Source: Bacteroidales bacterium | GTDB taxonomy: Bacteria > Bacteroidota > Bacteroidia > Bacteroidales > UBA12077 | NCBI GenBank assembly: GCA_019038645.1 | Contig: JAHOYT010000036.1 | Coordinates: forward strand, 80,103-144,102 | Direction of reading: 5' to 3' | DNA length: 64,000 nucleotides | Part shown: one piece after another, positions 35,157-44,165 of the stretch | How the letters are laid out: every line of letters begins with the position of its first letter | Position numbering within the stretch: the first letter of the stretch is position 1 | Notes under the pieces: generated by a model | What the model saw: the letters and a program-made list of their open reading frames with translations, nothing else | The model's database searches: none | Told to the model about the DNA's origin: nothing | Position numbers and translations under genes: made by a program

Positions 35157-35268
35157 ATCTTGTTTTGAATTAATATTAACGAATACAAATTACAACAAAC
35201 ACTAAAAATAAAAAAATCCCCGCGTATAGAACGGAAATTATCAAATGTTTTATAACTAGTTATTAACT

Positions 35269-35730
35269 TTATTTTTTCGGTTTTTTAGTTTTGCAATCAT
35301 TACAGATTCCGTAAAAATATAGCGAATGATAAATAATATTAAATCCCATCATATTTGAGGCGGTTTCCTGAATTTCCTGTATTCTGGGATCGCAAAATTC
35401 CAGAACTTTTCCACATTTCTGGCATATAAGATGATCATGTTGTTTGCAATTATGTGCTTTCTCAAACTGAGCAATGTTCTTGCCAAACTGATGTTTAATA
35501 ACAAGATTGCTTTCCAATAATAATTCAATGGTATTGTACAAAGTTGCACGGCTTACTCTGTAGTTTTTATTTTTCATTGAAATATATAATGACTCTATAT
35601 CAAAATGATTATCTCTAGAATATATTTCATCGAGGATAGCATATCGTTCAGGAGTTTTTCTGTGACCACGTTTTTCCAGATATTCCGTAAAAATTTTTTT
35701 TACGGTTTCTTTTGTATCACTACAAATCAT
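35269..35730 (-). CDS. fur: Fur-family metal-responsive repressor
   Basis: This is a DNA-binding regulator of the Fur/PerR/Zur family. The winged helix occupies residues 1-85 ([28 protein letters not shown] recognition helix). The dimer domain has [15 protein letters not shown] with Cys103/Cys106, and a second CNDC pair (Cys143/Cys146), forming the structural zinc site. Fur versus PerR cannot be settled by eye; Fur is the usual annotation at this locus between rel and purA. The open frame starts at TTG 35736, but ATG 35730 is better. A CAATCA-N8-TGATTG inverted repeat lies three bases upstream of it and may be an autoregulatory operator. Confidence 0.9.
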   Translation of the reverse strand: MICSDTKETVKKIFTEYLEKRGHRKTPERYAILDEIYSRDNHFDIESLYISMKNKNYRVSRATLYNTIELLLESNLVIKHQFGKNIAQFEKAHNCKQHDHLICQKCGKVLEFCDPRIQEIQETASNMMGFNIIYHSLYFYGICNDCKTKKPKK

Positions 35731-35733
35731 AAA

Positions 35734-35753
35734 CAATCATTTATTATTGATTG
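35734..35753. promoter_or_regulatory. Inverted repeat upstream of fur, possible operator
   Basis: CAATCA-N8-TGATTG (6-8-6) ends three bases before the fur ATG. Its position and symmetry fit autorepression, but it does not match the classical Fur box closely. Confidence 0.35.
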
Positions 35754-35802
35754 CTAAAAGTATGAATTTTTTTCCGTTATTTAGAATTAATTTAAAGAAA
35801 AA

Positions 35803-38073
35803 TTATTTTACGATTTCTTCGTTTCGTTTAACTGAATCAACACCTTTTATTTTGCTGATATTCATAATTAGATTATTGAGGTCGCTTACGTTATGAACAT
35901 ATAATTCAATTTCTCCCTCGAATATGCCATCATGAGTTTCGATAAATATTTTACGGATATTTACTGTTAACTCATTGGAAATAACGTTAGTAATGTCTGA
36001 TGCGATAGCAATTCTGTCGATTCCGTTTAAGGTGAGTTTTGCAAGTGATGAAAGAAATTTTTGAGAAGTCCATTTTGCCGGTACGATATAATTCCCTTCG
36101 CTCGACATTAATCTAATAGCAGTCGGGCATTTGGCTTTATGTATAATAATGAAATCTTCTTTAGGGTTTTTATATCCGATAACATTATCACCAGGAATAG
36201 GATTACAACATTTAGCCATGTTCAAATTATGACTTTCATTTTCAGTAATTTCTTTTATTATGAGTGGATTTTTATAACTGAATTTACTTTCTTTTTTAGA
36301 AGCCTCTGTACTTTTTTTGCTTTTACCTGATGAGGTGCTTTTTGAAATTTGCAAACCCCAATATCTGATAAGCTTATTTTTAGTATTTTTCTTTAGTATT
36401 TTTTTAAGGTTATCAAGTTTAATTATACCGCTTCCTATTTTACTGTACAGTTCATCTTTACTAATAACTTCATATTCAGGTAAAATTTTCCTGAAAACTC
36501 TTGAGCTTGGGTGAACTTTTAATTCTTTCAATTTAGTTTCCAGAAACGATTTTCCTTTCTTAATCCGGTCTTTGGTTTCTGCCTTTATTGCATCAGTAAT
36601 ACTTGTTTTAGCCTTTGCTGTTCTAACCTGATGCAACCATTCGTTTTGTATTTTTTGTTTGTTCGATGTGATAATTTCAACCTGATCACCACTTCTTAAT
36701 ACATGATTTAAAGCGACAAGCTTATGGTTTATTTTAGCACCAATAGCTTTATTCCCGATTTCACTATGAATTTCATATGCAAAATCCAGAGCGGTACAGT
36801 ATTTCGGAAGTGTTTTAAGATCACCTTTCGGTGTAAAAACCATTATTTCAGATGAAAAAAGATTCATTTTAAATTCATCAAGAAACTCCAGAGCATCTGA
36901 ATTAGGATTTTCAAGCATCTCTCTTATTTTCTTAATCCATTTGTCAAGCTCACGCTCACTTGTTTTTTCACCTTTATATTTCCAATGGGCTGCGAATCCT
37001 CTCTCAGCAATAGCATCCATCCTTTCCGATCTAATCTGGATTTCAACCCATTTACCATTTGGTCCCATTACAGTTGTATGTAAAGCTTCATAACCATTGG
37101 CTTTAGGAGAGCTAATCCAGTCACGTATTCTGTCAGGTTTTGGAGTATAAATGTCAGTAATTAGCGAATAAATCTGCCAACATTGTGCTTTTTCTGTTTC
37201 TCTGTTAAGGGCTTTAAAAATAATCCGGATAGCAATTAAATCATAAACCTCTTCAAACGGAATATTTTTATTTTGCATCTTATTCCATATAGAAAAAATC
37301 GACTTTGGCCTTCCGTTAATATCAAATTCAATATTACTTTTCTCTATTTTTTCAATAATTGGTAAAGAGAAACGGTTTATTTCCAGTTGTCTTTTTTTCT
37401 CATTATCCTCAATTTTTGTCACAAGTTCATCAAAAATTTCAGGATGACGGTATTTTAAGCTTAAATCTTCCAGTTCTGATTTAATAGCATATAAACCTAA
37501 ACGATGAGCTAGCGGTGCGTAAAGGTATATTGTTTCTCCTGCAATTTTTAATTGCTTGTTAGGAGGCATCGATGCCAGTGTTCGCATATTATGCAAACGA
37601 TCAGCAAGCTTTATCAGGATAACTCTCACATCATCCGATAACGTCAGTAACATTTTTCTAAAATTTTCGGCCTGTAATGAAGAGTGTTTGTCAAAAACGC
37701 CTGAAATTTTAGTCAGCCCATCAATTATAGAAGCAATTTTTTCACCAAAAAAGTGATCAATATCTTCGATAGAATATTCGGTATCTTCAACCACATCATG
37801 CAATAAAGCACATGCAATGGAGGTGGCTCCTAATCCTATTTCAGATGTTACAATTTTTGCTACCGCAATCGGATGCAGTATATAAGGTTCTCCGGATCTT
37901 CTTTTTACCCCTTTATGTGATTCTTTTGCAAGATCAAATGCTTTTCTTATGAGTTTAATATCTTTAACCTTGACATGTTTTGAGCAGCTTAAAATCAGAT
38001 CATTATATAATTCCTCTGCATAAGCATCTTCATCAGTGATATTAATATTATTTACAGATTTTATATTACTCAT
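35803..38073 (-). CDS. rsh: Bifunctional (p)ppGpp synthetase/hydrolase (RelA/SpoT homologue)
   Basis: This protein controls the stringent response by making and degrading (p)ppGpp. The N-terminal HD hydrolase has His67 and LLHDVVEDT (His92-Asp93, with Glu96-Asp97), plus LADRLHNMRT, so hydrolase residues look intact. The synthetase domain (about 240-360) contains YDLIAIRIIF and SSPKANGYEALHTTV. The TGS domain (about 400-460, VFTPKGDLKTLPKYCTALDFAYEIHSE), a conserved-Cys region (KCCNPIPGD) and a C-terminal ACT domain complete the 756-residue long-RSH layout. A TAnnTTTG promoter box lies 26 bases upstream. It is followed on the same strand by fur after 72 bases. Confidence 0.95.
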   Translation of the reverse strand: MSNIKSVNNINITDEDAYAEELYNDLILSCSKHVKVKDIKLIRKAFDLAKESHKGVKRRSGEPYILHPIAVAKIVTSEIGLGATSIACALLHDVVEDTEYSIEDIDHFFGEKIASIIDGLTKISGVFDKHSSLQAENFRKMLLTLSDDVRVILIKLADRLHNMRTLASMPPNKQLKIAGETIYLYAPLAHRLGLYAIKSELEDLSLKYRHPEIFDELVTKIEDNEKKRQLEINRFSLPIIEKIEKSNIEFDINGRPKSIFSIWNKMQNKNIPFEEVYDLIAIRIIFKALNRETEKAQCWQIYSLITDIYTPKPDRIRDWISSPKANGYEALHTTVMGPNGKWVEIQIRSERMDAIAERGFAAHWKYKGEKTSERELDKWIKKIREMLENPNSDALEFLDEFKMNLFSSEIMVFTPKGDLKTLPKYCTALDFAYEIHSEIGNKAIGAKINHKLVALNHVLRSGDQVEIITSNKQKIQNEWLHQVRTAKAKTSITDAIKAETKDRIKKGKSFLETKLKELKVHPSSRVFRKILPEYEVISKDELYSKIGSGIIKLDNLKKILKKNTKNKLIRYWGLQISKSTSSGKSKKSTEASKKESKFSYKNPLIIKEITENESHNLNMAKCCNPIPGDNVIGYKNPKEDFIIIHKAKCPTAIRLMSSEGNYIVPAKWTSQKFLSSLAKLTLNGIDRIAIASDITNVISNELTVNIRKIFIETHDGIFEGEIELYVHNVSDLNNLIMNISKIKGVDSVKRNEEIVK

Positions 38074-38098
38074 AAGTTTATAACTGAAATATAGAATA

Positions 38099-38106
38099 CA
38101 AATTTA
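38099..38106 (-). promoter_or_regulatory. -7 promoter element of the RelA/SpoT gene
   Basis: An exact TAAATTTG (TAnnTTTG) on the minus strand 26 bases before the ATG at 38073. Confidence 0.55.
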
Positions 38107-38137
38107 AGGAAAAAATGACTATTTTTTTTGAATTGTA

Positions 38138-39604
38138 TTATTGTTGCGGATATATGACAGTAACACTACCTCTGTTTTCAACTGATTGATTATCCCCGGT
38201 TTTAATTTTTAATAAATAAATATAAGAACCCACTGGTGCAGGTTTTCCATTCGATTCTTTCCCGTTCCACCCCTTTGAAGGATCCGATGTTTCAAAAACT
38301 ATATTTCCCCAACGATTATATATTCTTAATTCATATTTTTTAGGTAAAAAAGAAAAAACTGGTAAAAAAAGATCGTTTATACCATCATCGTTTGGTGTAA
38401 ATGCTTCCGGAATGTATATTTTTGGTTTAATGTATACGCATTCAGTATTTGACTGGCTATAATATTCTTCCATCTCACTATCACAAATAACTTTTACATA
38501 ATAACAAAACTGGCCAGCAAGGTTTTGTCCCTGTAAGAGTTCAGTATCGTCTGTAATACTATAATAATTAGAAATTGATCTGATTAACTCAGGTTCTGAA
38601 TTACCGGAGATTCTATAAACCTCGTACGTGGCAGATAATAAATCATAATCCTTCAACAGATTCCATGATAAGGTATTTACGAAATCGGTATTTTCCAGAT
38701 TTAAAACTATATTATTAATTACATCTGAATTAGTTGTTTCATTGCCACATTCATTTACAGAAGCTAATTTATAGTAAGTTATTTTATTGTCAGGTTCTGA
38801 ATTATGATCAGTAGCAGTAATAATAGAATAATTGGAAATAAAAGTTTCAAGTGAATAAAAAGTGCCGTTATAGGAATCTGATTTTAATAAGCGGTAGCTA
38901 TTTAATTCACTATTTGAAGCAACTTTAAATTGCAGGTTTGAATTTTCTCCATCTGAAATAACTGATAATGCATTAATATAATCAGGGCTTTGAGGCATTT
39001 CGGTAAATTTACTTACCGGATTAGAAAAACTTGTTGAGTCTTCTCCAAGCCATTGCGTTTCAATTGAAAAGGTGTAGTTTGTATTTTCCAAAATATTTTC
39101 AACGGTATATTCATTTTCTGAAGCACTAACAGAAGTATTTTGCGTTATTCCACCTTCTGTTTTTTTTACAATAAATTGAGTTGGTGTCCAGTCATTAGCC
39201 GTAAAGGCTGTTGTTTCAAGATCATTCCATTTTAAATTTATTTGTTGCAGGCACGAATCATATGAATAAGTTAAATAATAAGTAGAAATTATTTCTGAAC
39301 TCACAGAAGTAGTTATTTCGCTTTGTATTTTGTAAGATCGTGGTTTTTTATGTGCATTTGCTGTTAAATCAATATAACTTTTTACCATTGAACCCAGAGT
39401 TATAATAGGAGAAAGATTACTAATTTCAAGGCTATCCCTGTAAACTACCAGATTTTCTCCTCCGTTATACTCCCATGATAATCTTACATGACCCTGCTCA
39501 TTAATTACACTAACATTCTTAATAGTTAATGTTTGTGATCTTCCTTTTTTATTTATAAGGATAAATGAGGAAATAATTAATATATAAATTAATAATTTAC
39601 GCAT
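38138..39604 (-). CDS. Secreted protein with CHU_C (type-B T9SS) sorting domain
   Basis: This is a cell-surface or secreted protein delivered by the type IX secretion system. A signal peptide (about 1-23) precedes several fibronectin-III-like beta-sandwich repeats (for example residues 24-110 and 200-300, with NTNYTFSIETQWLG). The C-terminal 90 residues form the gliding-motility-associated CHU_C sorting domain: IPEAFTPNDDGINDLF, then ELRIYNRWGNIVFE, GWNGKESNGKPAPVGSYIYLL. No catalytic domain is seen, so an adhesin or scaffold role is likely. It is separated from the M16 peptidase gene upstream by 36 bases and may be in the same transcript. The secretion machinery itself is not encoded here. 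Confidence 0.88.
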   Translation of the reverse strand: MRKLLIYILIISSFILINKKGRSQTLTIKNVSVINEQGHVRLSWEYNGGENLVVYRDSLEISNLSPIITLGSMVKSYIDLTANAHKKPRSYKIQSEITTSVSSEIISTYYLTYSYDSCLQQINLKWNDLETTAFTANDWTPTQFIVKKTEGGITQNTSVSASENEYTVENILENTNYTFSIETQWLGEDSTSFSNPVSKFTEMPQSPDYINALSVISDGENSNLQFKVASNSELNSYRLLKSDSYNGTFYSLETFISNYSIITATDHNSEPDNKITYYKLASVNECGNETTNSDVINNIVLNLENTDFVNTLSWNLLKDYDLLSATYEVYRISGNSEPELIRSISNYYSITDDTELLQGQNLAGQFCYYVKVICDSEMEEYYSQSNTECVYIKPKIYIPEAFTPNDDGINDLFLPVFSFLPKKYELRIYNRWGNIVFETSDPSKGWNGKESNGKPAPVGSYIYLLKIKTGDNQSVENRGSVTVIYPQQ

Positions 39605-39640
39605 AGTTAGTAATACAATTCTATAACGAAAATAAGAAAC

Positions 39641-40927
39641 TTAATTGTATTTACCGGCTATAGTTCTTATTAAAGTATCTTCCTTCAGATATTTATTGGT
39701 AAGAATAATTATTTCGGCAGGAGTTATTGTGTTTATTGCTTCAACGGCTTTATCATAATAATTAGTTTCGAGCCCTAAATCAATAATGTTTTTAAACCCG
39801 GCCGATATTTCAAACGGACCATCGAAAGATCTTAGCAGTTCGCCCAGCATATAATTCTTAACCAGACGAAGCTCCTGCTGGCTAATTTGCTCTTCTCTTA
39901 ATTTTTTTATTTCAGTCAGAATATCAGCAATGGCATTTTTAGCAACATTGGCTCCGACTTCTGAAAGTATTACGAGATATTCAGCATGTTTTAATGAAAC
40001 CATAACAGAACTAATCCCATATGTATAGCCTTTTTCTTCGCGAATGGATTTCATTAAGCGTGAACCAAAATATCCGCCTAAAATGGTATTAACCACATTT
40101 AAATTATGATAATCGGGATGATCTTTTCTGATTATTATTTTTCCAAGTCGAATAGCGGATTGTGTTACGTTCTTTTTTTCCACAAATGATTCCATTTCAG
40201 GCTTATGTGAAATATCGAAATTTATGAATTTAGTTTCATTTTCTAAATTCCAGGTTTTATTTCCTAAATACTGATTGAGAAGCTTAATGTCAGAGTCGTC
40301 TATTTTTCCGGACAGTATTATTTTGCAGTTTTTGGAATTGTATAGCCTTTTATGAAACTGAACAACATCTTCGCGATTAACCAGATCATAATCATCAAGT
40401 TTTGTTTTTCTGCCATAAGGATGATTTTTTCCAAAAAGCTGTTCATTGAATTCGCGTCGTGCAATATTTGTAACCTTCTCTAATTCAATCTGAAATTGTT
40501 GTTTTCTTTTATTCAGGAAAGTCCTCAGCTCATTTTCAGGGAATACTGGGTTTTTAATAATATCATCAAAAATCTTTATTGTTTCGGGCAGATATTTTTT
40601 TAAAGTATATAATGTGATGTTTGCAAAATCCTTTGTTGGGTTGGGGTGAATAAATGCACCATAGTAATCCAGTTTTTCTGCAATTTGTTGTGATGTAAAA
40701 CTTTTGGTTCCTTCGATAAGCATTTCGTTTACGATGGTTGCAATTAAAGGTTTTTCCTGATGCCAGCTTCCGGCATTAAATGTCACGTCTATTTTAACAA
40801 CCTCCTGTGTTCCAGCATTTATAATATAGGTTTCAATTCCATTATTCAGGTTTATTTTTTTGGGAACAGGAATATTAATATTCTCTATATTTTTAAATTC
40901 AGGCTGTTGTTTTCTGTTTAAATGCAT
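39641..40927 (-). CDS. M16 peptidase-like subunit without zinc motif
   Basis: This is the non-catalytic partner of a bacterial M16B peptidase pair. It has the two M16 half-domains, but the place of the HxxEH motif reads IVNEM (after AGSWHQEKPLIAT), so zinc ligands are missing. It retains the C-half substrate-binding segment EEKGYTYGISS, which normally carries the Arg/Tyr that completes the partner's active site. The gene is four bases downstream of the catalytic subunit gene, so the two are co-translated and should form a heterodimer, as in PqqF/YmxG-like and mitochondrial MPP enzymes. There is no obvious signal peptide, so it is cytoplasmic or poorly predicted. Confidence 0.86.
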   Translation of the reverse strand: MHLNRKQQPEFKNIENINIPVPKKINLNNGIETYIINAGTQEVVKIDVTFNAGSWHQEKPLIATIVNEMLIEGTKSFTSQQIAEKLDYYGAFIHPNPTKDFANITLYTLKKYLPETIKIFDDIIKNPVFPENELRTFLNKRKQQFQIELEKVTNIARREFNEQLFGKNHPYGRKTKLDDYDLVNREDVVQFHKRLYNSKNCKIILSGKIDDSDIKLLNQYLGNKTWNLENETKFINFDISHKPEMESFVEKKNVTQSAIRLGKIIIRKDHPDYHNLNVVNTILGGYFGSRLMKSIREEKGYTYGISSVMVSLKHAEYLVILSEVGANVAKNAIADILTEIKKLREEQISQQELRLVKNYMLGELLRSFDGPFEISAGFKNIIDLGLETNYYDKAVEAINTITPAEIIILTNKYLKEDTLIRTIAGKYN

Positions 40928-40931
40928 TCTA

Positions 40932-42170
40932 TTATATTTTAGATAAATAGTAAAGAGTGGATGAATTTTTTGTGCTGAACATTTTAGAAGCTACCTGTTT
41001 TAAATCTTCTTTCGTTACACTTCGGTACTTCTCAACTTCTTGATTAATACTATCAGCATTGCCCAAAAGCTCATGATAAGCCAATTCCATAGCTTTGTTT
41101 AATGCACTTAGCTGTCCGAATTGGTGTACTGATTCAAACTTATTCTTTACTTTCTCTATTTCGTAATCATCTATAATACTGGTAGATATTTGATTAAGTT
41201 CTTCATTAATGGCTTTATCTGCATCATCCATTTTTACATTGTTCATTAGTTTACCAGTAACAATAAAAAGACCTGCATCAATATCACCGGTAATGTATGC
41301 GTTAATATCGCTAAACAATTTTTTATTTTTAACTAAGTTCTGATATAATCTCGATGATTTTCCATTTGACAAAACATCAGAAATTAAATCCGCTACATAA
41401 TATTCTTTTTCCATTTTGGAGCTCATGTGAAATGCTTTATAAATAGCATCAAAAGGCACATTTCGTTCAATTGTTTGTGTTCTGGCTTCATTTTGTTCCG
41501 GTTCCTGTGGAATATTTCTTAAAGCAATTTCCTGTTTTTCTATTGGGCCAAACCATTTTTCTGACAGTTGTTTAATTTCCTTTGTAGTAACATTTCCTGC
41601 AATACTTAAAATAGCATTATTAGGTGCATAGTGATGATTAAAAAAATCCTTTACATCATCTAAACCTGCATTTTTAATATGTGAAATTTCTTTGCCTATT
41701 GTTGCCCATTGGTAAGGGTGAACTTTATAGGACAATGGTTTTAAAAGTAATGATGAGTCTCCATAAGGTTGGTTTAAATATCTCTGGTTAAATTCTTCAA
41801 TAACAACGTTCTTTTGAATTTCTAGTTTTTGTTCTGAAAAATCCAGTCCCGACATCCTGTCTGATTCCAGCCAGAAAGCGGTTTCAATATTTTCTTTGGG
41901 TAGTGTAATGTAATAATTAGTTATATCGTTTGTAGTAAAAGCATTGTTTTCTCCACCAGCCAGTTGTAATGGCTTGTCATACGAAGGAATATTAACGCTT
42001 CCTTCAAACATTAAATGCTCGAATAAATGAGCAAAACCTGTCTTTTCAGGATTTTCGTCTCTTGCGCCAACATTATACAAAATATTAAATGCAACTAAAG
42101 TTGTTGATGGATCATTATGCACTATAACTTTTAATCCATTTTTTAGCGTAAACTTTTCGAATTCTATCAT
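40932..42170 (-). CDS. M16B zinc peptidase, catalytic subunit
   Basis: This is the catalytic half of the two-gene M16 peptidase. The inverted zinc motif HLFEH (48-52) follows YNVGARDENPEKTGFA, and the distal Glu ligand region is VVIEEFNQR. At 412 residues it has both M16 domains. The C-half lacks the strong R/Y signature kept by the neighbouring subunit, so the two proteins complement each other. A TAnnTTTG box (42194-42201) lies 24 bases upstream, making this the first gene of the operon. It has no signal peptide. The function is probably peptide or protein-fragment degradation. Confidence 0.9.
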   Translation of the reverse strand: MIEFEKFTLKNGLKVIVHNDPSTTLVAFNILYNVGARDENPEKTGFAHLFEHLMFEGSVNIPSYDKPLQLAGGENNAFTTNDITNYYITLPKENIETAFWLESDRMSGLDFSEQKLEIQKNVVIEEFNQRYLNQPYGDSSLLLKPLSYKVHPYQWATIGKEISHIKNAGLDDVKDFFNHHYAPNNAILSIAGNVTTKEIKQLSEKWFGPIEKQEIALRNIPQEPEQNEARTQTIERNVPFDAIYKAFHMSSKMEKEYYVADLISDVLSNGKSSRLYQNLVKNKKLFSDINAYITGDIDAGLFIVTGKLMNNVKMDDADKAINEELNQISTSIIDDYEIEKVKNKFESVHQFGQLSALNKAMELAYHELLGNADSINQEVEKYRSVTKEDLKQVASKMFSTKNSSTLYYLSKI

Positions 42171-42193
42171 CAGCAGATTTTATAAAACTATTG

Positions 42194-42201
42194 CAAACAT
42201 A
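42194..42201 (-). promoter_or_regulatory. -7 promoter element of the M16 operon
   Basis: An exact TATGTTTG (TAnnTTTG) 24 bases before the ATG at 42170. Confidence 0.55.
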
Positions 42202-42317
42202 AATAATTAACTAATATGATATGACTTGTAAGTATAAATGTTAATTAATTATAGGATATTAAAAAAAAATCTGTTTTTTTACATTCTTGTTAAAAAATTA
42301 AAGAACCAAAATAAAAC

Positions 42318-44096
42318 ATGGCTGTAATTTCATCATTGATAAAACGTTTGCTGATTTGGCGTGTCAGGAAAATTGATGATAAAAAATTTATGATGTTTTT
42401 AAGTGTAATGGTTGGTATAATTGTTGGTTTTGCCGCAGTGATTATTAAAAATTCTGTACATTTTATTCAAAGCCTGCTTACCGAGAATGCTGGTCAGCAA
42501 TATCATAACTACATGTATTTTGCATATCCGGCCATTGGTATTTTACTGGTTTATGTTTTTACAAAACATATCTTAAAAAAACCTGTTGGACATGGTATTC
42601 CAACAACACTTTATGCTATCTCCAAGGACAATGGAAAAATAAAACAGCACAACATGTTTTCTTCCATTATTACAAGTGCATTAACTGTTGGCTTTGGAGG
42701 TTCTGTTGGTCTTGAGGGTCCTACAGTTGCAACAGGTGCAGCCTGGGGCTCAAATATCGGGCGCTTTTTTCATTTAAATTACAGACAGGTATTATTACTT
42801 CTGACTTGTGCGGGAGCCGGAGCCATGTCTGCTATTTTTAAAGCACCTATCGCTGCAATCGTTTTTGTTTTGGAAGTATTAATGCTTGATTTAACTATAG
42901 CTTCACTTTTACCATTACTGTTTGCATCTGTTACAGCCGCAATCACTTCGTACCTTTTTTTAGGAATGGATGTTTTGTATCCGATTGAAATAACGGAGAA
43001 ATTTAATATCAGTTTTATTCCATACTATATTTTATTAGGAATTCTTGCAGGATTAGTTTCAGTTTATTTTACAAGGATTTATAAATTTTTACAGGAATGG
43101 TTCGATAAACAAAAAAATAGTTTTTTTAAATGGTTTATTGGAGGTTCAACGTTAGGATTATTGATATTCTTATTTCCTTCGTTGTATGGTGAAGGCTATG
43201 AGGCAATTAACGGATGCTTGCATGGTACAAATGAACACTTATTTAATAATAGTTTGTTTTACAATCTGAAAGATAATATGTTCTGGGTTTTTACCATTTT
43301 TGCTTTAGTTATTATTTTTAAGGCAATAGCCACTTCTGTTACGTTTGGAGCGGGTGGTGTTGGTGGAATTTTTGCTCCGACTTTATTTATTGGTGCCAAT
43401 ACAGGTTTATTATTTGCACAGGTGCTTAACTATCTTGGATTTAAAGAATTACCGTATAGTAATTTTGCATTGGTAGGAATGGTTGGATTAATTGCAGGCG
43501 TTTTACATGCGCCACTTACAGCAATATTTTTAATAGCAGAAATTACCGGTGGCTATAGTTTAATTCTGCCTTTAATGATTGGTGCCAGTGTTTCTTTTGC
43601 TACAACGCGTTTATTCGATAAATACTCGGTTTACACCTATCAGTTAGCTCGTAGAGGAGAATTGTTTACACATGATAAAGATAAGGTTGTTCTTTCAATC
43701 TTAAAAGTTACTAAACTTATAGAAACAGACTTTTTAACCATATGTGAGGAAGCAACATTAGGAGATCTGGTTAAAGTAATTGCCAAATCGAAAAGAAATA
43801 TAGTTCCTGTAATTAATGAAGAAAAAACGCTTTTAGGTATTGTCTTTATTAATGATATTCGCGATATAATGTTTAAACGCGAAATGTATGATTCGGTTTA
43901 TGTTAATGAGCTAATGTATATGCCAACACCAATTGTTTCGCCTGAAGAATCGATGGAAGATGTTGCGAAAAAGTTCAAAGAAACCAATAATTATAACCTT
44001 CCTGTTGTTGATAATGGTAAGTATGTAGGTTTTGTCAGCCGTGCAAATGTATTTTCAGCTTATCGTAATTTGTTAAAAAAATTCTCCGAAGATTAA
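42318..44096 (+). CDS. CLC chloride channel with CBS pair (CLC-1 of a tandem triplet)
   Basis: This is an inner-membrane anion channel of the CLC family with about 18 helices (20-440) and two C-terminal CBS domains (about 445-590). Filter motifs are GHGIP (91-95), GLEGP (131-135, gating Glu133) and GGIFAP, plus Tyr in SVYTYQL. They are the least diverged of the three copies. At the position of the E. coli proton glutamate (Glu203 in IIEEM) the sequence is VLEVL, with Val as in eukaryotic chloride channels, so proton coupling is unlikely. It is the first of three same-strand paralogues spaced 69 and 74 bases apart. Confidence 0.92.
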   Translation: MAVISSLIKRLLIWRVRKIDDKKFMMFLSVMVGIIVGFAAVIIKNSVHFIQSLLTENAGQQYHNYMYFAYPAIGILLVYVFTKHILKKPVGHGIPTTLYAISKDNGKIKQHNMFSSIITSALTVGFGGSVGLEGPTVATGAAWGSNIGRFFHLNYRQVLLLLTCAGAGAMSAIFKAPIAAIVFVLEVLMLDLTIASLLPLLFASVTAAITSYLFLGMDVLYPIEITEKFNISFIPYYILLGILAGLVSVYFTRIYKFLQEWFDKQKNSFFKWFIGGSTLGLLIFLFPSLYGEGYEAINGCLHGTNEHLFNNSLFYNLKDNMFWVFTIFALVIIFKAIATSVTFGAGGVGGIFAPTLFIGANTGLLFAQVLNYLGFKELPYSNFALVGMVGLIAGVLHAPLTAIFLIAEITGGYSLILPLMIGASVSFATTRLFDKYSVYTYQLARRGELFTHDKDKVVLSILKVTKLIETDFLTICEEATLGDLVKVIAKSKRNIVPVINEEKTLLGIVFINDIRDIMFKREMYDSVYVNELMYMPTPIVSPEESMEDVAKKFKETNNYNLPVVDNGKYVGFVSRANVFSAYRNLLKKFSED

Positions 44097-44136
44097 AAAT
44101 TTATCTGATAACTGATTATTAAATACATCATTTGAT

Positions 44137-44144
44137 TACTTTTG
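44137..44144 (+). promoter_or_regulatory. -7 promoter element upstream of CLC-2
   Basis: An exact TACTTTTG (TAnnTTTG) 22 bases before ATG 44166, suggesting CLC-2 can be transcribed separately from CLC-1. Confidence 0.45.
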
Positions 44145-44165
44145 CAAAGTGATTAAAAAAATTTA

